From: Acidobacteriota bacterium
Lineage (GTDB): Bacteria > Acidobacteriota > Blastocatellia > RBC074
Length of the DNA stretch: 43,536 nucleotides
Direction of reading: 5' to 3'
Assembly: GCA_016789605.1 (NCBI GenBank)
Contig: JAEUQO010000309.1
Location: forward strand, 1 to 43,536
Below are positions 36,920-43,536 of this stretch, one piece after another. The first letter of the stretch is position 1, and each line of letters starts with the position of its first letter. The notes beneath the pieces were generated by a model. It was not told the DNA's origin, did not search any database, and saw only the letters and a program-made list of their open reading frames with translations. The position numbers were made by a program, and so were the translations under genes.

Positions 36920-38635
36920 TCAGTCTGTCGCAGCCGTGTGCGTCGGAAAAAGCCGGGCTTGATCGCTCAGGCGTTTGGCTTTGGGCAATTCCTCCAATGC
37001 GCGCATGGCTTGCGGATCGCTTTCGATCAAAAACTGCTCGGCAATCTCCAGGCCATAGGCTGCGGTCAGCAATTCGGCGCGAATGCGCCGACGAACGTAA
37101 TCCAACCGATTGCTGATCTCAGTCTCTCTCACCTGCAGCTGTGGGCGCAGACGAACAAACTCACGAAAGGCTTGTATGACAGACTCCGTCACGGGAAATT
37201 CATTGCCGCGCAAACGATGCCCGTGTTCAGTTTGCTTGATCTTATATTCGGGCAGATTTTGTCCCGTGCCGCTCACCAGCAAGCGCGCAAATTCAAAACA
37301 CGCATCGCGCAATGGAATGTGTTCGTCGGTAATTTTCACCACCGTATCCGGGCGAATGCCGCCTCCGCCGTACACTTCATTGCCTGTCGAGGTATAGAAC
37401 TTGTCGTTGCCGCGTTCGCCGGATGATTTGGCTGCAGGCTTGGTAGCGCCAGAATTTTTGCCGCTTTCTTCATCCACACGTCGCGTGCTGAAGTAGTCGT
37501 AAAAACTCAATCCGTTGTAAGGCCGTTGAATTGAACGTCCGCTAGGCGTGTAGTATTTCGCCGTGGTCAACGTCAACCCCGTGCCACCACGCAATCGGAA
37601 AACGGTTTGCACCAATCCTTTGCCAAAGCTCTCTTCTCCGACAATCCAGGCGCGCGAACGGTCTTGCATCGCGCCGGCCACGATTTCAGAGGCCGAGGCA
37701 GTCTCTCCGTTGATCAAAATGACCAGCGGCAAGGTTTCGGGATTGGTCGTTTCAGAGCGATATACCTGACTGGGATAACGGCCTTCGCGGCCACGCACGG
37801 AAACGATCTCTGTGCCGCGCGGAAGGAATGTTTCTGAAACCTGAATCGCCTGTTTGAGTAATCCACCTGGATTGCGGCGCAAATCCAGGATCAATTCTTT
37901 CATCCCCTGCTCTTTTAACTCGCTGATGGCGTTGTGCAATTCGTCTGAGGTTTCCTGATTGAAACCACCAGTCAGTCCCACGTAACCGATTTCAGGCCGC
38001 AACATAAATGCGTTGCGCACGGACGGATACGGGACTTCGTCGCGCATGATCTCGACTGTTAGCGGAGCCGGTTCGCCTACGCGTTCGACGGTGATTTTGA
38101 CGGTCGTGCCGCGCTCTCCGCGCACATATTGCAGAGCGTCGGATTGCGTCCAATCCTTGGCCGAATGTTCATCTACCGCCAGCAACGCATCGCCATACCG
38201 CAAACCTGCTTTTTCAGCCGGACGGCCTTCGCTCACCCCCAAAACATAAATCCGCCCGTTCCGTTGATTGATGGTGACTCCGATGCCATAAAAATGGCTG
38301 CTCTGCTCGTCCTGCATCTCGCTGAATTCCCGCCGATCAAAAAAGTTCGAATGCGGGTCTAGCGCGTGCAGCATGCCGACGATGGCGCCGCGCGTCAGTC
38401 GTTCCCGGTCTGGCGTCACCACATACTGTTCATCAATCAAATCCAGCACACGCACAAAATCGCGGACGACCGGCTGTTTCGCCATCTCCTGACTCGGGCG
38501 TGTCGGTGCGGTGGATTCTCCGTAAAAAGCGCCCAGCCCTGCGGCTAACACCAAAATTGCGCCCGCCAACCAACGAACCACTTGGCGGCCGCGGCGTTCC
38601 GGTTTTGTTCTGCTTTCCGTTTCTTCGACTAACAC
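36920..38635 (-). CDS. S41 family C-terminal processing protease (paralogue 2)
   Basis: 571 aa from the GTG at 38635, whose SD (GAGGTG) overlaps the stop of the DUF72 gene; a TTG at 38647 would place the start before that SD. An anchor helix (residues 20-38: VRWLAGAILVLAAGLGAFYG) is followed by a PDZ domain at about 115-195 (YGIGVTINQ, GRPAEKAGLRYGDALLAVDE) and the protease core with S314 ([13 protein letters not shown]), K339 and Q343 (GKGLVQ). The GGGGIRPDT segment and helical C-terminus match paralogue 1 at 18425-20113 over nearly the whole length. An envelope protein-processing role is inferred. It is translationally coupled to the DUF72 gene. Confidence 0.92.
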   Translation of the reverse strand: MLVEETESRTKPERRGRQVVRWLAGAILVLAAGLGAFYGESTAPTRPSQEMAKQPVVRDFVRVLDLIDEQYVVTPDRERLTRGAIVGMLHALDPHSNFFDRREFSEMQDEQSSHFYGIGVTINQRNGRIYVLGVSEGRPAEKAGLRYGDALLAVDEHSAKDWTQSDALQYVRGERGTTVKITVERVGEPAPLTVEIMRDEVPYPSVRNAFMLRPEIGYVGLTGGFNQETSDELHNAISELKEQGMKELILDLRRNPGGLLKQAIQVSETFLPRGTEIVSVRGREGRYPSQVYRSETTNPETLPLVILINGETASASEIVAGAMQDRSRAWIVGEESFGKGLVQTVFRLRGGTGLTLTTAKYYTPSGRSIQRPYNGLSFYDYFSTRRVDEESGKNSGATKPAAKSSGERGNDKFYTSTGNEVYGGGGIRPDTVVKITDEHIPLRDACFEFARLLVSGTGQNLPEYKIKQTEHGHRLRGNEFPVTESVIQAFREFVRLRPQLQVRETEISNRLDYVRRRIRAELLTAAYGLEIAEQFLIESDPQAMRALEELPKAKRLSDQARLFPTHTAATD

Positions 38636-38643
38636 ATTGCACC

Positions 38644-39459
38644 TCAAAACAACGACGGCTGCACGATCAACGATTCGGGCGCAACGACTGGCAGCCCCAA
38701 CAATTGCTTAAATTGATTGCTCGACCCTGGCGAATGCCCTTGATAGTGATTGTTGAAATACCCAAAAATCACTGGCGTCTGCTGACGCAAGCGGGCGAAA
38801 GCTTCGGCCCAGGTTGCCAATTCTCGGTCACGATTGATTTGAATCCGCGAAAAGTCAGTCAATTCGCGTGGCCCCATCCAGCGTACATATGCGAATTCAG
38901 CCGTGGGGCGATCAAGCAAGGAAAGCGAAAGCTCTCGCGGAATCCATTTGCTATCCACCAACGCCAACGCCACGCCATGAGTTTCAAACAAACGTAAAAC
39001 CTGATTCACTGACTCCCCCGCAAGCCAGGCCGCATCGCGAAACTCAACGGCAAATCGCACGTCCATCGGTAACTGCGGAATGAACTTTTCCAGCGACGGC
39101 CACATACGCGGCGAAAAATCCGGCGGCAACTGAATCAGAACGATGCCAAGCTTTGCTTCCAGCATCCGAACTCGCGCGCAAAATTGCTCCAGAATGGCTT
39201 CGGCGTCTTGCAACCGCAATTCGTGCGTAATCTGTTGCGGCAATTTGAGCGAATAGGTAAACCCCGCAGGAGCCCGCTTGATCCAGGAACTGAGCGCATT
39301 TTCCGCCGGCACTGCATAGAACGTAGAGTCCACCTCAACGGTGTCAAAAACTCGCACATAAAGATCAAGGAACTCGCTGGATTTTGTGCCTGGGGGATAG
39401 AACCCACCAACCCAGTCTTCGTAATTCCAGCCTTGTGTGCCGATATGAATCTCGCTCAC
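38644..39459 (-). CDS. DUF72 (YecE-like) TIM-barrel protein
   Basis: 271 aa. The start is GTG at 39459. Conserved DUF72 features: IHIGTQGWNYEDWVGGFYPPGTK, EVDSTFYAVP, FTYSLKLPQQITH, LGIVLIQLPPDFSP, RFAVEFRDAAW and GYFNNHYQGHSPGSSNQFKQLL. The function is not established; the fold is a TIM barrel and partners are often unrelated. Its TGA overlaps the SD of the S41 gene and the next start lies 9 nt further, so the two form a coupled pair. Confidence 0.9.
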   Translation of the reverse strand: MSEIHIGTQGWNYEDWVGGFYPPGTKSSEFLDLYVRVFDTVEVDSTFYAVPAENALSSWIKRAPAGFTYSLKLPQQITHELRLQDAEAILEQFCARVRMLEAKLGIVLIQLPPDFSPRMWPSLEKFIPQLPMDVRFAVEFRDAAWLAGESVNQVLRLFETHGVALALVDSKWIPRELSLSLLDRPTAEFAYVRWMGPRELTDFSRIQINRDRELATWAEAFARLRQQTPVIFGYFNNHYQGHSPGSSNQFKQLLGLPVVAPESLIVQPSLF

Positions 39460-39615
39460 GACCGCTTACTTTCTTTTGGAGTTGATAATTGCTGATACGC
39501 CTCGTGCCTGATGATATACGATCCAAGTGACTGTACCAATGGGAGAAAACCACTATCTTGCGGCTTGTTGTTGCGGTTGCCACGAAGTTTTTTCCGGCCT
39601 GTCACAAAATATCGG

Positions 39616-39644
39616 TTGACAGAAATTAGGGTCACAAGTATAAA
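39616..39644 (+). promoter_or_regulatory. Consensus sigma70 promoter of the TetR gene
   Basis: TTGACA (39616-39621), exact 17-bp spacer, TATAAA (39639-39644). The operator palindrome starts 3 bp after the -10 box, across the expected transcription start. Confidence 0.85.
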
Positions 39645-39646
39645 TC

Positions 39647-39660
39647 TGACCGGTCGGTCA
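39647..39660. promoter_or_regulatory. Operator 1: TGACCG-GT-CGGTCA
   Basis: A perfect 6-bp dyad with a 2-bp centre, typical of TetR-family sites, placed over the start region of the tetR promoter. An identical half-site pair is at 40358-40371. Predicted autorepression. Confidence 0.8.
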
Positions 39661-39703
39661 ACTTAAACAAGGCGAGCAGTAGGGCATCGGTCAACATTTA
39701 CCA

Positions 39704-40339
39704 ATGGCTGCAAAGCAATTTGTACAAGATTACGAAGATCAACGGCGCGAAGAGCTGATTAAGGCGACGTATTATGAAGTTGCCGAAAAAGGTTATTCCG
39801 CAGTGACTTTGCAAGACATTGCCAAGCGGGCAGGCGTCAGCAAAGGTTCGACGCTGTATTACTTTGCCACCAAAGAAGATCTATTTTTGGGTGCCTTGGA
39901 ATGGATGATTGACGAATGCCATAAGCGACAGGCTGAGGCAGTTGCTCAAGTGCAGGACCCGGTCGAAAAGGTCAAAGCACTGATCAACACGATCTTTTCG
40001 AACGCACAGGAAAGTCGCCAGTTTTTTTTGGCATACTCAGATTTTGTTAGTATCGGCACCCGCAATCGGCGCTTTCACGATCAGAACGCCAAGTTTTACA
40101 ACGGTTGCCAATGCCACAACCGCGAAATCCTGGAAGCAGGCGTTACGTCTGGCGTATTTCGCAATTTAGACATTGAAGAGACCAGCGCGATGATGCGCGC
40201 TCTGGTTGATGGCTTTATGTTGCAATGGTTTTTCTCGTCCGAAGGGACCTTTGACGATTATCGTCGCCGTTGCGAACGCATCGTTCTGGATTACCTGACT
40301 GGCGGTCGTGTCCAGAACACTGTATCACAGGCCGCCTAA
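39704..40339 (+). CDS. TetR/AcrR-family transcriptional regulator
   Basis: 211 aa. The N-terminal helix-turn-helix (about residues 18-62: EELIKATYYEVAEKGYSAVTLQDIAKRAGVSKGSTLYYFATKEDLFLGAL) is a full TetR DNA-binding domain. The C-terminal region has a Cys/His pair (NGCQCHNREILEAGV) and MMRALVDGFMLQWFFSSEG, typical of the ligand pocket of the AcrR/fatty-acid-type subgroup; the ligand is unknown. It is preceded by a consensus promoter and an operator, and an identical operator stands before the next gene, so it probably represses itself and the small secreted protein. It diverges from the DUF72/S41 pair. No strong SD is seen before the ATG. Confidence 0.92.
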   Translation: MAAKQFVQDYEDQRREELIKATYYEVAEKGYSAVTLQDIAKRAGVSKGSTLYYFATKEDLFLGALEWMIDECHKRQAEAVAQVQDPVEKVKALINTIFSNAQESRQFFLAYSDFVSIGTRNRRFHDQNAKFYNGCQCHNREILEAGVTSGVFRNLDIEETSAMMRALVDGFMLQWFFSSEGTFDDYRRRCERIVLDYLTGGRVQNTVSQAA

Positions 40340-40357
40340 TATTTTTTCAAACATAGT

Positions 40358-40371
40358 TGACCGTCCGGTCA
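40358..40371. promoter_or_regulatory. Operator 2: TGACCG-TC-CGGTCA
   Basis: Same half-sites and spacing as operator 1, 51 bp before the ATG of the small secreted protein. Indicates control by the adjacent TetR protein. Confidence 0.78.
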
Positions 40372-40421
40372 GTTAATACCGGCGGCCTAAAATGAATCGC
40401 AGGACTGAGGAGGGAAAGCTT

Positions 40422-40811
40422 ATGTTGAACCGTTTTTCGAAATCTGTTGTGAGCGCGTTGTTTGCCCTGGCGTTGATCTTTGGTGTGTCGGCATATGCCC
40501 AGAACGCGTCGGAACACAAAGTGTCGTTCTTTCTGGACGGCAAAGTCGGCAATGAAGTGGTGAAAAAAGGAACCTATACCGTGGTGATTCCTGAAGCCGA
40601 GCAAGGAACGGTGGAAATCAAAATGGGCAAAAAAGTCGTTACCGCGCAATTCACCAAGAAGCAAAACACCGCCGAAGCGGATGCAGACAAATTGACCTAC
40701 CAACAGAATGAAGATGGCACGCGCTCGGTTGCGACGATCACGCCGCGCGGCCGCAAATATACGCTCGTGCTCCAAGAGAACGGCACCAGCGTGGCCAAAG
40801 GCGAGAAATAA
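40422..40811 (+). CDS. Small secreted protein under TetR-operator control
   Basis: 129 aa from the ATG at 40422, preceded by GAGGAGGG; an in-frame ATG at 40392 overlaps that site. The signal peptide (FSKSVVSALFALALIFGVSAYAQ) is followed by a beta-rich domain: HKVSFFLDGKVGNEVVKKGTYTVVIP, VEIKMGKKVVTAQFTKKQ and GTRSVATITPRGRKYTLVLQENG. It resembles small acidobacterial exported proteins that I cannot name. The palindrome ahead of it and the adjacent TetR gene make it the likely regulated output of this locus. A strong terminator follows. Confidence 0.8.
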   Translation: MLNRFSKSVVSALFALALIFGVSAYAQNASEHKVSFFLDGKVGNEVVKKGTYTVVIPEAEQGTVEIKMGKKVVTAQFTKKQNTAEADADKLTYQQNEDGTRSVATITPRGRKYTLVLQENGTSVAKGEK

Positions 40812-40870
40812 GTTTCCAGTCTCTCAGTTGCAGATAGACTGAATCATTTTGTACTGGCGGAAAACTTGGA

Positions 40871-40904
40871 GAGCCTGTAACGAAAGTTGCAGGCTCGTTT
40901 TTTT
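40871..40904 (+). terminator. Terminator of the small secreted protein gene
   Basis: An 11-bp stem (40871-40881 with 40886-40896, one G-T pair), GAAA tetraloop, then GTTTTTTT. Confidence 0.95.
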
Positions 40905-40933
40905 AGCGCCACCAGCCCGTCGCACCGGTTACA

Positions 40934-42349
40934 TCAACTTGCAATCGTGACTGATCGTTGCTCAATCCAGGTGAGGCACAGCATCACAACCAAGCCAACA
41001 GCAGTTCCCCACAACAACGAAGGAACTCCGCGAACCCCAGCTCCCGCTGTCAGGCGCTCAAGCAAAAACGTTACGCCGACAGACACCAGCATGGTCAAAA
41101 GTGCTGCTCGTGCGGTGACCCGCCGGGTATACAACCCAGCCAGCAACGGCAGCAACAATGCCGCAGACAACAACGTGTAGAAAATTCGTAACGCGGAAAT
41201 CACCGAGCCGAACAAGAGCGCAAACCCAGCGCCGAGCAATCCACACACCACCGCAGTCAAACGAGCCACACGCAGCAAATCCTGATCACTCGCTTCCGGT
41301 TTCAGGAAGGTGCGATACAAATCCTTGCTCAACGAAGTCGTCAACATAAAGAGCACGGCATCGGCGGCACTCAACTCAGCAGAAAACAACGCCCCCAACA
41401 TCAATCCGCCCAACCACACCGGCAGGGCGTTTGTCAGCAACATTGGCAACGCCAGTTCAGCTTGTTTCAAATCTGGAAATTGACCGCGTGCCATGACGCC
41501 CAGCAAAACAGGCAGAATGGCAAAGGCAAGCAACCCCATGGCGTTCCAACCGACGCCTCGGCGTACGGCTTGCTCATCGCGCGCGCCAAAAATCTTTTGC
41601 AGCAAACCAGGCGAAACAATAAACGAAGGCGTCAGCAACGCCAGATAACCGAGAATCCCCGAAAGGCCTCCGCCAAAGACATCGAAATATGTTCCGGCTT
41701 GCGCTGCGGGAACCTGCGCTGCCTGTTTGATCGCTTGCCAGTCGCCCTTGACCGACCACAAAAACAATACCGCAGCCAAAAACCCGACCAGTTTGACCAC
41801 CATCTGCAACACATTCACGCGCGCCGTAGCGAGCAATCCGCCAGCCGTGAAATACACCGTCACGACAGCCGCAGCCAACAAACAACCGGCCACTTTACTC
41901 AGCCCTGCAGTCACTTTGAAAATCTGCTCCATGGCGATTAGCTGTCCGGCCAGAATCGCCAGCGCGCCCACCCACAACAACACTGCCACCAAACCGCGCA
42001 CACGTCGGTCATAGCGGAATTCCAGATAATCGCCAACGGTATATAGGTTGTTGTCGCGTGCGACTCGCCAAATTTTCGGCCCTACCCAAAAGGCCAACAA
42101 CAGCGAGCCGATGCCTGCGGAGCCCACCCACCACCACGCTGACAATCCTTTGGTATAGCCCAAGCCCGTCGCGCCGACTGTTGACCCCGCGCCGATGTTG
42201 GCCGCCAGCAAGGTCGAAAACACCAGCCCGCTGCTCAACCCGCGCCCCGCGACAAAAAAATCGCTCGACGCGTGCACGCGGCGCGCCCAAAACATGCCGA
42301 GGGCAATCATCAACGCTGCATAACCAATCAGGATCAGAAGGTAAGTCAT
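40934..42349 (-). CDS. Sodium:solute symporter family transporter
   Basis: 471 aa from the ATG at 42349 (MTYLLILIGYAALMIALGMFWARR); the upstream extension to 42442 is not hydrophobic and has no site. About 13 transmembrane helices. SSS-family features: ASSDFFVAGRGLSSGLVFSTLLAANIGAGSTVGATGLGYTKGLSAWWW, near the first Na+ site, and LGGLMLGALFSAELSAADAVLFMLTTSLSKDLYR (the helix-8/9 motif). It uses a sodium gradient to import a small solute (sugar, amino acid, carboxylate or osmolyte); the substrate is not readable. The LeuT fold is inferred from family knowledge. It follows the repeat-protein gene on the same strand across a terminator, so it probably has its own promoter. Confidence 0.92.
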   Translation of the reverse strand: MTYLLILIGYAALMIALGMFWARRVHASSDFFVAGRGLSSGLVFSTLLAANIGAGSTVGATGLGYTKGLSAWWWVGSAGIGSLLLAFWVGPKIWRVARDNNLYTVGDYLEFRYDRRVRGLVAVLLWVGALAILAGQLIAMEQIFKVTAGLSKVAGCLLAAAVVTVYFTAGGLLATARVNVLQMVVKLVGFLAAVLFLWSVKGDWQAIKQAAQVPAAQAGTYFDVFGGGLSGILGYLALLTPSFIVSPGLLQKIFGARDEQAVRRGVGWNAMGLLAFAILPVLLGVMARGQFPDLKQAELALPMLLTNALPVWLGGLMLGALFSAELSAADAVLFMLTTSLSKDLYRTFLKPEASDQDLLRVARLTAVVCGLLGAGFALLFGSVISALRIFYTLLSAALLLPLLAGLYTRRVTARAALLTMLVSVGVTFLLERLTAGAGVRGVPSLLWGTAVGLVVMLCLTWIEQRSVTIAS

Positions 42350-42446
42350 AGAAAGCCGCAGTCGCTCTTTCACAAAGTCTTGCCGGAACAACGGCATTGG
42401 CTGGGATAGTGCCAGTTCGTGCCTCTGATGACAATGTCTCATAACG

Positions 42447-42483
42447 CAGAAAAGCCGCCAGCATTGCGCTAGCGGCTTTTCTG
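42447..42483 (-). terminator. Terminator-like hairpin after the repeat-protein gene
   Basis: A perfect 12-bp stem CAGAAAAGCCGC/GCGGCTTTTCTG with a 13-nt loop that can add AGC/GCT. T-richness lies mainly inside the arm, so termination strength is uncertain. Confidence 0.7.
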
Positions 42484-42513
42484 TTGTTCACGAATCTTCG
42501 CGCGGAAGCGCTG

Positions 42514-42969
42514 TTACCAGCGGCGGCCACTGAATTGACGGTAGCCCTGCGCGTAGCCTCTACGGAAGCCTTCACGGTAGGACGAGTTGCCGTCGCGATA
42601 GTGGCTGGAATTGTTCGGATCAGCGATGCGACGCGTTTTGGCGTCTTTCTGACCACGATCCAAACCATCGCGGAAGCCTTTTTGGACCTCGCGATCGTTG
42701 TAGCGATAGTCATCACGGCGATCCCAACGATCATCACGGCGATCCCAACGATCATCACGGCGATCCCAACGGTCATCGCGGCGATCCCAACGGTCATCAC
42801 GACGATCCCGACGGTCATCACGACGGTCCCAGCGATCATCACGGCGATCCTGGCGGTTTCCCCAACCTTGCGCCTGCACGTTCGACAGACCCGATAGACC
42901 AGGAGCGACAACAAATCCAAACGTCAACATCAACGCGAAAGCAATTTTTTTCATCTTGTCCATGTTCAT
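42514..42969 (-). CDS. Secreted highly charged protein with seven RRDDRWD repeats
   Basis: 151 aa. The ATG at 42969 follows AGGTGA at 6 nt (42963 is an alternative). The signal peptide ends near SNVQAQ (about residue 34). Next come seven tandem 7-residue units of the RRDDRWD type (encoded by 42711-42857), then a C-terminal segment with QKGFRDGLDRGQKDAKTRR and YREGFRRGYAQGYRQFSGRRW, two helical G-x-x-x-G-type blocks seen in many small acidobacterial exported proteins. The repeats alternate Arg and Asp strictly and would form a highly charged, probably unstructured or salt-bridged rod. The function is unknown; envelope, polyanion or metal binding is only speculation. Confidence 0.82.
   Translation of the reverse strand: MNMDKMKKIAFALMLTFGFVVAPGLSGLSNVQAQGWGNRQDRRDDRWDRRDDRRDRRDDRWDRRDDRWDRRDDRWDRRDDRWDRRDDYRYNDREVQKGFRDGLDRGQKDAKTRRIADPNNSSHYRDGNSSYREGFRRGYAQGYRQFSGRRW
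42711..42857 (-). repeat. 21-bp coding tandem repeat, seven units
   Basis: Units start at 42711, 42732, 42753, 42774, 42795, 42816 and 42837. The first three are near identical and the last four drift by one to four bases. The period is 21 bp, exactly seven codons, so copy-number change would keep frame. Confidence 0.95.
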
Positions 42970-43410
42970 CTTTCTTCACCTGAATCCATCAGAGTGCGTA
43001 ACTGCAACTGATACCAGGTCTCCTTTCGCCGATAGAAATAGCATTTCGTGGGCCAAAGCCAGACACGCGCAGAAAAAAAGCCTAACTGATTCATAACGAA
43101 GGAAATATTCCCAACTCATCAGAGTCCAGGAAACCACGGCCGACGGCTTCACAATCCCATTTCGTGTAAAGGAGGAAGGAAATGGAATCTTTGTTCGCGA
43201 ATGGTATGCGTTAAACTCTCATCCGCTCTAAGGTAGCGACCGTTGCTTACCGTTTCGCGCCTCCCAAAAACTATTTCAGCGCACTTTCTATGCACTTTTG
43301 CGCAGGCTTGCCCGAAATCATTCGCTGAACTATCATCCGCCGGTCGCTGAAGCCAAACGACGACCACCCCGAGACAACTCAGCTTTCGGCCTTAGCCTCG
43401 GAGGTGAAGT
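42970..43410. other. Divergent intergenic region without a supported gene
   Basis: About 440 bp between the leftward repeat-protein gene and the rightward exported protein. A minus-strand frame at 43149-43367 lacks a site and any domain. The promoters should be here, but none is clear. Confidence 0.55.
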
Positions 43411-43536
43411 ATGTCCCGTTTGCTGTCCTTGGTGTTGCTGGTTTCCTCAACGTTCCCCACGCCGATCAATTCTGTTTTCGCCCACCCTGTTCCGTTTGAC
43501 GATCTCGACCACGTTGGCATCACGGGTCAGATTACA
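43411..43536 (+). CDS. Exported protein, 5' end only (runs off right edge)
   Basis: The ATG at 43411 follows GGAGGTGAAGT, a strong SD. The 42 codons visible encode a signal peptide (MSRLLSLVLLVSSTFPTPINSVFA) with likely cleavage before HPVPFDDLD; the last visible residues are HVGITGQIT. The frame is open to the edge. No family can be assigned from this fragment. Confidence 0.75.
   Translation, partial: MSRLLSLVLLVSSTFPTPINSVFAHPVPFDDLDHVGITGQIT

Noticed and set aside
36920..38647. TTG start at 38647 for the second S41 gene
   Set aside because: The SD GAGGTG lies after that TTG and is correctly spaced for the GTG at 38635.
42711..42857. CRISPR-like array
   Set aside because: Repeats are 21 bp and contiguous without spacers, and they encode protein.
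42484..42897. Plus-strand frame with ITAIPT repeats
   Set aside because: Antisense shadow of the RRDDRWD repeat gene.
42009..42920. 303-codon minus-strand frame with MTVGIAVM-type repeats
   Set aside because: It is the 21-bp repeat read in another frame and continues into the symporter gene; no ribosome binding site and no domain.
33906..43260. Dispersed repeat based on GCGACCGTT (near 33910 and 43237)
   Set aside because: Only about nine bases match between the two places, which is too short to call a repeat family.

Overview
The window reads as chromosomal DNA of a Gram-negative bacterium, most probably an Acidobacteriota (Blastocatellia-like). This placement is inference from gene style; there is no rRNA, tRNA or taxonomic marker here. 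Supporting signs are roughly mid-50s %GC, many secreted TIG, SdrD-like and OmpA-like proteins, a cytochrome c fused to a copper-monooxygenase-like module, an Mla lipid-transport cluster and strong AGGAGG ribosome binding sites. Genes are mostly short operons or single units separated by clear intrinsic terminators.

Layout. 1-604 (-): 5' part of a secreted TIG-domain protein that runs off the left edge. 950-3790 (-): cytochrome c/copper type II monooxygenase-like protein and the peptidoglycan-recycling ligase Mpl. 3937-7272 (+): Tat-type cysteine-rich protein and a GH63-like glucosidase. 7431-9896 (-): YtxJ-like redox protein and a large secreted SdrD_B-type protein. 9897-10879 is a long gap without a convincing gene. 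10880-13234 (+): MacA/HlyD-type adaptor and MacB-type ATPase with no permease. 13334-15752 (-): NYN nuclease, subtilase with a Cys4 N-terminus, single-domain response regulator. 16091-17449 (+): unknown secreted protein. 17505-20113 (-): amidohydrolase and S41 protease. 20595-23648 (+): class A penicillin-binding protein with a long Pro-rich tail.

23779-24470 (-) is the most unusual element: a compact group IIC intron RNA of about 692 nt, with GTGCG 5' end, domain V, domain VI and bulged A all recognisable, but no reverse transcriptase. It lies two bases beyond the T-tract of the terminator of the BON-domain gene (24558-25112, -), the classic target of group IIC introns.

25391-28829 (+): TIG/beta-propeller protein, LarE sulfur transferase, glutamate dehydrogenase. 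28972-31607 (+): strong promoter, about 280-nt structured leader and an OmpA-like outer-membrane protein. 31719-33835 (+): GT39-like membrane protein overlapping a rhodanese. 33946-36734 (-): mlaE-mlaF-mlaD retrograde lipid transport operon. 36920-39459 (-): DUF72 protein coupled to a second S41 protease. 39616-40904 (+): TetR regulator and a small secreted protein, each preceded by the same palindromic operator TGACCG-N2-CGGTCA. 40934-42969 (-): sodium:solute symporter and a secreted protein built on seven RRDDRWD repeats. 43411 to the right edge (+): start of another exported protein.

Functional theme: cell-envelope construction and maintenance (Mpl, PBP1, two S41 proteases, Mla system, OmpA-like and BON proteins), mixed with redox and central nitrogen metabolism. 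The intron and the TetR regulatory pair are the clearest non-routine signals.
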